Program-made: the position numbers and the translations under genes
Source: an uncultured Ruminococcus sp.
Lineage (GTDB): Bacteria; Bacillota; Clostridia; Oscillospirales; Ruminococcaceae
Length of the DNA: 5,174 nucleotides
Reading direction: 5' to 3'
Assembly (NCBI GenBank): GCA_947178195.1
Contig: CAMWXM010000212.1
Span: 1 to 5,174, forward strand
Part shown: positions 1 to 5,174 of the stretch, piece by piece
Layout of the letters: every line of letters begins with the position of its first letter
Position numbering within the stretch: position 1 is the first letter of the stretch
The notes under the pieces: model-generated
The model's database searches: none
Told to the model about the DNA's origin: nothing
The model's input: only the letters and a program-made list of their open reading frames with translations

Positions 1-100
1 ATATAATGTATGGATTTTTTTTTGAAAATATGTTAAAATAAGTGATATTAATGATGTTCAGATAAGATGATTGCCACGCTTTTTTCATGAACAAGAACAA

Positions 101-172
101 ATGTAAGACACTGCACAGTACATTTTGAAAGTTCTGTACACTAAATATATTACATTTTTCGCTGTCTTACAT
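101..172. repeat. Long-range inverted repeat in the hyd upstream region
   Basis: ATGTAAGACA at 101-110 is the exact reverse complement of TGTCTTACAT at 163-172, a 10-base match with a 52-base interval. The right arm overlaps the left arm of the 170-192 palindrome by three bases, so as RNA the two pairings would exclude each other. A shorter pair, GTACA at 118-122 with TGTAC at 135-139, lies inside the interval. This is seen directly in the sequence. The role is unknown: it could be two distant sites for a DNA-looping regulator, or a leader-RNA structure if a promoter lies upstream of 101. Confidence 0.5.
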
Positions 173-192
173 GACAGAAATATTCTGTCATG
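170..192. promoter_or_regulatory. Perfect 23-bp palindrome, probable operator over the -35 region
   Basis: CATGACAGAA (170-179) and TTCTGTCATG (183-192) are perfect reverse complements separated by ATA. The palindrome covers the place where the -35 hexamer must lie for the TATAAT box at 196-201, and it abuts the Rex-like operator. Such a long perfect dyad at a promoter is typical of a dimeric transcription-factor site. It does not match the Rex, LexA, FNR/CRP, CcpA or NrdR consensus patterns I know, so I do not name the regulator. It could instead be an RNA hairpin if transcription starts further upstream, but no uninterrupted U-run follows it, so it is a poor terminator. Confidence 0.6.
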
Positions 193-201
193 AGTTATAA
201 T
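171..201 (+). promoter_or_regulatory. Probable sigma-A promoter of the hydCBA operon
   Basis: A perfect -10 box, TATAAT, lies at 196-201 and predicts a transcription start near 208 and a leader of about 58 bases before hydC. The -35 is weak: ATGACA at 171-176 gives a 19-bp spacer, and TGACAG at 172-177 gives 18 bp. There is no TGn extension before the -10. A good -10 with a poor -35, overlapped by two candidate operators, suggests a regulated promoter. A second weaker candidate is TTGAAA (125-130) with TATATT (146-151), spacer 15 bp. Confidence 0.55.
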
Positions 202-209
202 TTTAACAA
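192..209. promoter_or_regulatory. Candidate Rex (NADH/NAD+ sensor) operator
   Basis: The 18-mer GAGTTATAATTTTAACAA fits the clostridial Rex pattern TTGTTAANNNNTTAACAA at 11 of the 14 specified positions: the right half (203-209) is perfect and the left half keeps GTTA. It completely covers the TATAAT -10 box, so binding would block RNA polymerase. Rex is known to repress fermentation and NADH-reoxidation genes in Firmicutes when NADH/NAD+ is low, which suits a hydrogenase that consumes NADH. The match is by eye. AT-rich DNA gives chance matches, but the position on the promoter and the gene content support the call. Confidence 0.5.
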
Positions 210-265
210 GAAGTATGCAGAATAAGATTATTATGTATACTTTATCATATTAAGGAGGTCCAATA

Positions 266-763
266 ATGAGTAAAACTAAAAACACAGTTCCTTTTAAGGG
301 TACTGCCGAGCAGGAAGCAGAGCTTTTAAAGGTAATTGCTGACAAAAAGGATGATAAAGGTGCGCTTATGCCTGTTCTCCAGAAAGCACAGGAAATTTAC
401 GGCTATCTTCCTATTGAAGTTCAGACAATTATTTCAAATGAAATGAATATCCCGCTTGAAAAGGTTTACGGCGTTGTAACATTTTATTCCCAGTTCTCGC
501 TGTATCCGAAGGGTCAGTATCAGATTTCAGTATGTCTCGGTACCGCTTGCTATGTAAAAGGTTCGGGCGACATTTATGACAAGCTTCAGGAAAAGTTAGG
601 TATTGCTGGCGGCGAATGTACTCCTGACGGAAAATTTTCACTTGAAGCATGCCGCTGTATAGGCGCCTGCGGACTTGCACCGGTACTTACTGTAAACGAT
701 GAAGTATACGGACGTCTTACAGTTGACGATGTTGACAATATTCTTGCAAAATATGCAGATTGA
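266..763 (+). CDS. hydC: Bifurcating [FeFe] hydrogenase, HydC (NuoE-like) subunit
   Basis: The product is a 165-residue NuoE/24-kDa-family subunit with one [2Fe-2S] cluster. It works with HydB in electron transfer from NAD(H) within the cytoplasmic hydrogenase. Residues 15-80 form the helical N-terminal part, including the family-typical YGVVTFYSQFSLYPKG stretch. Residues 85-163 form the thioredoxin-like ferredoxin fold, with cluster ligands C90-x4-C95 and C131-x3-C135 (CIGACGLAPV). C118 and C129 are extra cysteines, and C129 is only two residues before a ligand. The start is fixed by AAGGAGGT at 252-259, seven bases before ATG. The length is normal for the family. It is the first gene of the operon, 33 bases ahead of hydB. 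On its own it could be NuoE of complex I or a formate dehydrogenase subunit, but its neighbours identify it as HydC. Confidence 0.93.
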   Translation: MSKTKNTVPFKGTAEQEAELLKVIADKKDDKGALMPVLQKAQEIYGYLPIEVQTIISNEMNIPLEKVYGVVTFYSQFSLYPKGQYQISVCLGTACYVKGSGDIYDKLQEKLGIAGGECTPDGKFSLEACRCIGACGLAPVLTVNDEVYGRLTVDDVDNILAKYAD

Positions 764-796
764 TTCCAAATAACAAAACCATTAGGAGGTTAATTT

Positions 797-2698
797 ATGA
801 AAACTCTTGAAGAACTCAAGGTTATCAGAGAGGCTATGCAGGGAGAGGTCGCATTAAGATCTCACGGCGAAGCGGCTTCTTCAAAATATGAAAAGCATGT
901 TCTTGTTTGCGGCGGTACAGGCTGTACCTCTTCAAATTCAGGAGCAATTATAGATAAACTTAACGACGAACTCAGCTCAAAAGGTCTTACAGATAAAATC
1001 CAGGTTGTTAAAACCGGTTGCTTTGGTCTTTGTGCATTAGGTCCTATTATGATCGTTTATCCGGAAGGTACCTTCTACTCAAGAGTAGATGTAGATGAAA
1101 TTCCGAGAATCGTTGATGAACATCTTATCGGCGGCAATCCTGTTAAGGAATTCCTCTATGATGAAACGGTAAACGGCGATGAAATAAAGGCTCTTGACGA
1201 AACTGCATTCTATAAAAAGCAGAAGAGAGTTGCGCTCAGAAACTGCGGCGTTATCAACCCTGAATGCATTGATGAATACATCGGAAGAGGCGGTTATGAG
1301 GCTCTGGGTAAAGTTCTTACTTCTATGTCTCAGGACGAAGTTATCCAGACTATCCTCGACAGTGGTCTCAGAGGAAGAGGCGGCGGCGGCTTCCCTACTG
1401 GTATGAAATGGAAGCTTGCTAAAAATATTGTTCCCGATGCTGATATGAAATATGTTTGCTGTAACGCCGATGAAGGCGACCCGGGCGCATTTATGGATCG
1501 TTCCGTACTCGAAGGCGATCCTCATGTAGTTCTTGAAGCTATGTCTATCGCAGGCTATGCTATCGTCGCAAAGCAGGGCTATATCTATGTTCGTGCTGAA
1601 TACCCTATCGCTGTTGACAGACTTAATATCGCTATCAAGCAGGCTCGTGAAAAGGGCATGCTGGGTCAGAATATTTTCGGCACTGATTTCAGCTTTGATA
1701 TTGACCTGAGACTTGGCGCAGGCGCATTCGTATGCGGCGAAGAAACTGCTCTTATGACCTCTATCGAAGGCAACAGAGGCGAACCAAGGCCACGTCCTCC
1801 GTTCCCGGCAGAAAAAGGTCTGTTCCAGAAACCAACAATTTTAAATAACGTTGAGACATATGCAAACATTCCTCAGATCATCTTAAAAGGTGCTGAATGG
1901 TTTGCTTCTATGGGTACTGAAAAATCAAAGGGTACTAAGGTATTCGCTCTCGGCGGTAAAATTAACAATACAGGTCTTGTTGAAGTTCCTATGGGTACTA
2001 CTCTCCGTGAAGTTATTGAAGAGATCGGCGGAGGTATTCCTAACGGAAAGAAATTTAAGGCTGCTCAGACAGGCGGACCTTCCGGCGGATGTATTCCTGC
2101 TGACCACATGGATATTGAAATAGACTATGATAACCTTATCAACATTGGTTCAATGATGGGTTCAGGCGGACTTATCGTTATGGACGAAGATAACTGTATG
2201 GTTGACATCGCTAAGTTCTTCCTTGAATTTACTGTAGATGAATCCTGCGGTAAATGTACTCCTTGCCGTATCGGTACAAAGAGAATGTATGAAATGCTCG
2301 ATAAGATCACAAAAGGTCAGGGCACTCTTGAAGATATCGACAAGCTTGAAGAGCTTTGTTATTACATAAAGGCTAATTCACTCTGCGGTCTCGGACAAAC
2401 AGCTCCAAACCCTGTTTTATCAACGCTCCGTTACTTTAGAGATGAGTATGTAGCTCATGTTGTTGACAAAAAATGTCCTGCCGGCGTATGTAAGGACCTT
2501 CTCAGTTTTGAAATTGACGCTGAAAAGTGTATAGGCTGCGGCATGTGCGCAAGACAGTGTCCGGCGTCGGCAATCTCAAAGACTGATTATACGCCTGAGG
2601 GACACAAGCTGCCGTCAATGGCTATCGACACTGAAAAGTGCGTTAAGTGCGGAGCTTGTATGTCACAGTGTAAGTTCAAGGCTATAAGCAAGAAATAA
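797..2698 (+). CDS. hydB: Bifurcating [FeFe] hydrogenase, HydB (NuoF-like, FMN/NADH) subunit
   Basis: The product is a 633-residue flavoprotein that binds NAD(H) and FMN and is thought to hold the bifurcation site. An N-terminal thioredoxin-like [2Fe-2S] domain (about 33-112) has C38, C43, C75 and C79. The NuoF core follows: the glycine-rich FMN loop GRGGGGFPTG (193-202), the NADH-site motif NADEGDPGAF (223-232), GAGAFVCGEETAL (307-319), and an SLBB-like region at about 380-460. The NuoF [4Fe-4S] ligands are C484, C487, C490 and C530. The C-terminus adds a two-cluster ferredoxin domain with C578/C581/C584/C588 and C615/C618/C621/C625. This domain set, larger than plain NuoF, is typical of HydB and of related NADP- or formate-linked bifurcating subunits. 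AGGAGG at 784-789 lies seven bases before ATG. The stop is 14 bases before hydA, so the genes are very probably co-transcribed. Confidence 0.95.
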   Translation: MKTLEELKVIREAMQGEVALRSHGEAASSKYEKHVLVCGGTGCTSSNSGAIIDKLNDELSSKGLTDKIQVVKTGCFGLCALGPIMIVYPEGTFYSRVDVDEIPRIVDEHLIGGNPVKEFLYDETVNGDEIKALDETAFYKKQKRVALRNCGVINPECIDEYIGRGGYEALGKVLTSMSQDEVIQTILDSGLRGRGGGGFPTGMKWKLAKNIVPDADMKYVCCNADEGDPGAFMDRSVLEGDPHVVLEAMSIAGYAIVAKQGYIYVRAEYPIAVDRLNIAIKQAREKGMLGQNIFGTDFSFDIDLRLGAGAFVCGEETALMTSIEGNRGEPRPRPPFPAEKGLFQKPTILNNVETYANIPQIILKGAEWFASMGTEKSKGTKVFALGGKINNTGLVEVPMGTTLREVIEEIGGGIPNGKKFKAAQTGGPSGGCIPADHMDIEIDYDNLINIGSMMGSGGLIVMDEDNCMVDIAKFFLEFTVDESCGKCTPCRIGTKRMYEMLDKITKGQGTLEDIDKLEELCYYIKANSLCGLGQTAPNPVLSTLRYFRDEYVAHVVDKKCPAGVCKDLLSFEIDAEKCIGCGMCARQCPASAISKTDYTPEGHKLPSMAIDTEKCVKCGACMSQCKFKAISKK

Positions 2699-2712
2699 GC
2701 GGAGGAACTGAA

Positions 2713-4464
2713 ATGGAAAATATTAATCTTAAAATAAACGGTATGGAAGTTTCCGTACCAAAGGGCTCAACAATCCTTGAAGCTGCCCGCATGGCAAATA
2801 TAGATATCCCTACTCTTTGCTATCTGAAAGACATTAATGAGATCGGCGCATGCCGTATCTGCGTTGTTGAGGCAAATGAAGGCAGAGGCTTCAGAATAGT
2901 AGCTTCATGCGTATATCCTGTAAGCGAGGGTATGGAGGTTCTCACCAATTCTCCTAAGGTAATCGAATCAAGAAAGAAAACCGTTCAGCTTATTCTTTCT
3001 AACCATGAAAAGAAATGTCTTTCATGCGTAAGAAGCAATAACTGCGAGCTTTCCAAGCTTTCGAGAGACTTAGGAATAGAGGACGTTAATTTCTATGACG
3101 GCGTTATGAACGAATATGAGATCGATAATTCTGCGGCTCATATGTATCGTGATAACAATAAATGTATTCTTTGCAGACGCTGTACTGCTGTCTGTGAAAA
3201 GGTTCAGGGAATCGGCGTTATCGGTGCAAACGAACGTGGATTCAATACGGTTATACAGAGCGCATTCGATATGGGTCTTGGTGAAACAAGCTGCGTATCC
3301 TGCGGACAGTGTATTGCTGTGTGCCCTGTTGGCGCTATATCTGAAAAGGACAGCACAAAGGAAATCTTTGAAGCTATTGCTGACCCTGAAAAACATGTAG
3401 TTGTTCAGGCTGCTCCTGCTGTAAGAGCAGCTCTCGGTGAAGCTTTCGGTATGCCTATCGGCACAGATGTTGAAGGTAAACTGGCTGCTGCTATGAGAAG
3501 ACTTGGTTTCGACAAGGTATTCGATACAAACTTTTCTGCTGACCTTACTATTATGGAAGAAGCTCATGAATTTCTCGACAGAGTTCAGAATGGCGGAAAG
3601 CTTCCGCTCATTACTTCATGTTCACCTGGTTGGGTCAAATACTGCGAACACTACTTCCCTGAAATGACAGAAAATCTTTCAAGCTGCAAATCACCTCAGC
3701 AGATGTTCGGTGCAATTACTAAAACTTACTATGCAGAAAAAATGGGCATCGATCCGAAAAAAATCGTCAGCGTAAGTGTTATGCCTTGTACTGCTAAAAA
3801 GTTTGAAATAGGTCGTGACGACCAAGCTGCAGCAGGCGTTCCTGATGTTGATTACGCTATCACAACAAGAGAGCTTGCAAGAATGATTGAACGTGCTGGA
3901 ATCCAGTTTAACGCTCTTCCTGACGAAGGCTTTGACGATCCGCTTGGAGTATCAACAGGCGCAGGCGTTATCTTTGGTGCAACAGGCGGCGTTATGGAAG
4001 CTGCTCTCAGAACTGCTGTTGAAAAGCTTACTGGCGAAGAGCTCAAGAGCCTTGACTTTAAGGAAGTTCGTGGTACAGAAGGTATTAAAGAAGCAATTTA
4101 TAATGTTGCTGGTAAGGACATTAAGGTTGCAGTTGCAAGCGGTCTTGCTAACGCAAGAGAGCTTCTTAATAAGGTTAAAAACGGCGAAGCTGATTATCAT
4201 TTTATTGAAATTATGGGTTGTCCCGGCGGTTGCGTAAACGGTGGCGGTCAGCCTCAGCAGCCTGCAAGCGTAAGAAACTTTACGGATATCAGAGCTCTCA
4301 GAGCAAAAGTTCTGTATGATCTTGACGAAAGTAGACCTATCAGAAAATCTCATGAAAACCCTGTTATCAAGGAAGTTTATGAAAACTATCTCGGTGAACC
4401 GGGCAGCCATAAGGCTCATGAAATTCTCCACACAACTTATGTAAAAAGATCTGTAAATAAATAA
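2713..4464 (+). CDS. hydA: [FeFe] hydrogenase catalytic subunit HydA
   Basis: The product is a 583-residue catalytic subunit that forms or splits H2 at the H-cluster. Domains in order: a [2Fe-2S] plant-ferredoxin-like domain (C36, C47, C50, C66); a His-ligated [4Fe-4S] domain (H98, C102, C105, C111); a two-[4Fe-4S] ferredoxin domain (C151/C154/C157/C161 and C194/C197/C200/C204); and the H-domain from about 225. H-domain motifs are L1 TSCSPGW (301-307), L2 MPCTAKKFE (357-365) and L3 EIMGCPGGCVNGGGQP (499-514). By position against Clostridium pasteurianum CpI, C359, C503 and C507 are H-cluster ligands, and E283, E286, S323 and C303 match the proton path. The fourth ligand position is S304 instead of Cys. 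The length is near CpI (574); unlike Thermotoga maritima HydA there is no extra C-terminal [2Fe-2S] domain. GGAGG at 2701-2705 supports the start. No signal peptide is visible, so it is cytoplasmic. Confidence 0.95.
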   Translation: MENINLKINGMEVSVPKGSTILEAARMANIDIPTLCYLKDINEIGACRICVVEANEGRGFRIVASCVYPVSEGMEVLTNSPKVIESRKKTVQLILSNHEKKCLSCVRSNNCELSKLSRDLGIEDVNFYDGVMNEYEIDNSAAHMYRDNNKCILCRRCTAVCEKVQGIGVIGANERGFNTVIQSAFDMGLGETSCVSCGQCIAVCPVGAISEKDSTKEIFEAIADPEKHVVVQAAPAVRAALGEAFGMPIGTDVEGKLAAAMRRLGFDKVFDTNFSADLTIMEEAHEFLDRVQNGGKLPLITSCSPGWVKYCEHYFPEMTENLSSCKSPQQMFGAITKTYYAEKMGIDPKKIVSVSVMPCTAKKFEIGRDDQAAAGVPDVDYAITTRELARMIERAGIQFNALPDEGFDDPLGVSTGAGVIFGATGGVMEAALRTAVEKLTGEELKSLDFKEVRGTEGIKEAIYNVAGKDIKVAVASGLANARELLNKVKNGEADYHFIEIMGCPGGCVNGGGQPQQPASVRNFTDIRALRAKVLYDLDESRPIRKSHENPVIKEVYENYLGEPGSHKAHEILHTTYVKRSVNK

Positions 4465-4480
4465 TCTATAATAATATTAT

Positions 4481-4520
4481 AAACAGCCTGTCTGCATATT
4501 TTGCAGATAGGCTGTTTTTT
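4481..4520 (+). terminator. Intrinsic terminator of the hydCBA operon
   Basis: Bases 4481-4496 pair with 4502-4517 in a 16-pair stem containing one G-U pair (4490 with 4508) and a five-base loop (TATTT). The stem's 3' side runs into six T residues at 4515-4520. It begins 16 bases after the hydA stop codon. The stem length, GC-rich middle and T-run make it a strong Rho-independent terminator, separating the hydrogenase operon from the downstream gene. Confidence 0.93.
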
Positions 4521-4531
4521 CTGAACAAAAT

Positions 4532-4560
4532 TTGACAAAGCATAATTAATGCTATATAAT
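4532..4560 (+). promoter_or_regulatory. Consensus sigma-A promoter for the LRR gene
   Basis: TTGACA at 4532-4537 and TATAAT at 4555-4560 both match the consensus exactly, with an optimal 17-bp spacer. Transcription should begin near 4567. The promoter starts 11 bases after the operon terminator, so the downstream unit is transcribed independently. The spacer contains GCAT (4540-4543) and ATGC (4549-4552), a small imperfect dyad that may be chance. Confidence 0.85.
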
Positions 4561-4619
4561 ATATTTAAGGCAATACCACACAAAGATTCTACTGCCTTAA
4601 TAATCTTTACCTTAAATAT
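4561..4619. repeat. Nested and competing inverted repeats in the LRR gene leader
   Basis: ATATTTAAGG (4561-4570) is the exact reverse complement of CCTTAAATAT (4610-4619). Inside it, AAAGATT (4582-4588) pairs with AATCTTT (4602-4608). A third pair, TTAAGGCA (4565-4572) with TGCCTTAA (4593-4600), reuses the left arm and so excludes the outer stem. The outer right arm ends three bases before the ribosome binding site (AGGGAG, 4622-4627). The predicted transcription start near 4567 falls within the left arm, so an RNA would contain only part of it; the element may act as DNA. It matches no riboswitch class I recognise. Confidence 0.5.
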
Positions 4620-4633
4620 GAAGGGAGAACAAA

Positions 4634-5174
4634 ATGAAAATCGTTAAAAGACTTACAAGTATTATTTTAACATTGGCATTGTGCATGTCCAATATTTCAA
4701 TGTCAAATATACATATGTCTTTTAAAGTGGATGCGGTATCAGAAAAATACGGCGACTATCTTTATTACCGAAAGGTTGATGAAAACGATGATGGAAAATA
4801 TGATTACATTATAATTTCAGATTGTGATAAATCAGCGGATAAAGTTGTAATTCCCAATAAAATTGACGGATTAAATGTAAGTGTAATAGAAGCTAGTACT
4901 TTTTCCGGATGCAGCAGCCAATGTAACCGAAATATCAAACAGTGTCATAATAAAAGGTGCAGCATTTTACAAATGCTGCGGTTTAACAAACATAGCAATA
5001 CCGGACAGCACAACTGAATTGGAAAAATATACATTTGCTGAATGCACCAATCTAAAAAATATAGTTATATGGGATAATGTAAAAACCATTAATAAAGGTG
5101 CATTTTCCGGCTGTAACGATGTAACAATTTAATGCCGTGAGGATTCAATAGCACATAATTACGCTGTTTCAAAC
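4634..5174 (+). pseudogene. Broken secreted BspA-like leucine-rich-repeat (LRR_5) protein gene, partial
   Basis: The start ATG has AGGGAG six bases upstream. Residues 1-30 look like a signal peptide (basic MKIVKR, then hydrophobic LTSIILTLALCM), with possible cleavage near VDA-VS. Residues 39-88 are the acidic YGDYLYY...VVIPNKIDG lead-in common before LRR_5 repeats. At T89-S95 (TFSGCSS) the first repeat starts but the frame then leaves the LRR pattern and ends at 5015-5017. The +1 frame resumes it at 4920: NVTEISNSV, then 23-residue units at 4962-5030 and 5031-5099 and a fourth from 5100. The distance 4898-4962 is 64 bases where 69 is expected, so 5 bases appear lost. TAA at 5130-5132 then sits where a residue is expected, and CREDSIAHNYAVSN continues in frame to the window edge. 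An intact protein would be exported and bind surfaces or partners; this copy probably yields only a truncated 127-residue product. The 3' end is outside the window. Confidence 0.8.

Noticed and set aside
15..23. Run of nine T residues that could be a terminator tail of an upstream gene
   Set aside because: The 14 bases before it are AT-rich and form no stem, and on the other strand there is no adjacent GC-rich hairpin either.
125..151. Alternative hyd promoter TTGAAA / TATATT
   Set aside because: The 15-bp spacer is short and the -10 is weaker than TATAAT at 196-201; kept only as a secondary possibility in the promoter entry.
1079..1525. 148-residue open frame on the minus strand inside hydB
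   Set aside because: It lies opposite strongly conserved HydB coding sequence, has no recognisable domain, and is explained as a shadow of the plus-strand codons.
797..2698. hydB and hydC as complex I (nuoF/nuoE) genes
   Set aside because: The added N-terminal [2Fe-2S] and C-terminal two-[4Fe-4S] domains of the NuoF-like protein and the adjacent hydA fit a bifurcating hydrogenase, and no membrane subunit genes are present.
3952..4431. 159-residue open frame on the minus strand inside hydA
   Set aside because: It is antisense to the conserved H-domain including L3, shows no family features, and is a shadow frame; the same applies to the minus-strand frame at 3070-3567.
4634..5017. Complete 127-residue secreted protein
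   Set aside because: The last 32 residues lose the LRR pattern while the +1 frame continues it with exact 23-residue periodicity, so this is a truncated reading of a broken gene.
1..5174. tRNA, rRNA, CRISPR array, insertion sequence or phage attachment site
   Set aside because: No cloverleaf, regularly spaced repeats, transposase motifs or terminal inverted repeats with target duplications were visible on either strand.

Overview
The window carries an operon for a trimeric, NAD(H)- and ferredoxin-linked [FeFe] hydrogenase of the electron-bifurcating (HydABC) type. It is followed by the start of a degraded gene for a secreted leucine-rich-repeat protein. The host is most likely an anaerobic, fermentative Firmicute of the Ruminococcus/Oscillospiraceae kind. 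The reasons are AT-rich intergenic DNA, strong AGGAGG-type ribosome binding sites, the clostridial character of the hydrogenase subunits, and the BspA-like repeat protein with a Ruminococcus-style N-terminus. The genus is an inference, not something the sequence proves.

Layout. Positions 1-265 are a regulatory region with no credible gene. It holds a TATAAT -10 box inside a Rex-like operator (192-209). Immediately upstream lies a perfect 10+3+10 palindrome (170-192) covering the place where the -35 should be, and a longer-range inverted repeat (101-110 with 163-172) lies further upstream. Then come hydC (266-763), hydB (797-2698) and hydA (2713-4464), all on the + strand with gaps of 33 and 14 bases. 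A strong intrinsic terminator (4481-4520) closes the operon. A new promoter with both consensus hexamers (4532-4560) and a leader rich in inverted repeats (4561-4619) precede a BspA-type LRR reading frame starting at 4634. That frame is broken near 4919 (the repeat spacing indicates 5 missing bases) and again by TAA at 5130-5132. Recognisable coding continues to the window edge.

How the genes work together. HydB binds NAD(H) through FMN. HydC and the added domains of HydB supply extra [2Fe-2S] and [4Fe-4S] centres. HydA carries the H-cluster and its relay of iron-sulfur clusters. In a sugar-fermenting gut anaerobe the complex would oxidise NADH and reduced ferredoxin together and release H2; it can in principle run in reverse. 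A Rex-type operator over the promoter fits this, because Rex senses the NADH/NAD+ ratio. The maturation genes hydE, hydF and hydG are not in this window.

I found no wholly new system. The points most worth checking are the double-operator promoter, the TSCSPGW variant of the H-cluster L1 motif in HydA, and the two-lesion LRR pseudogene that still has a consensus promoter.
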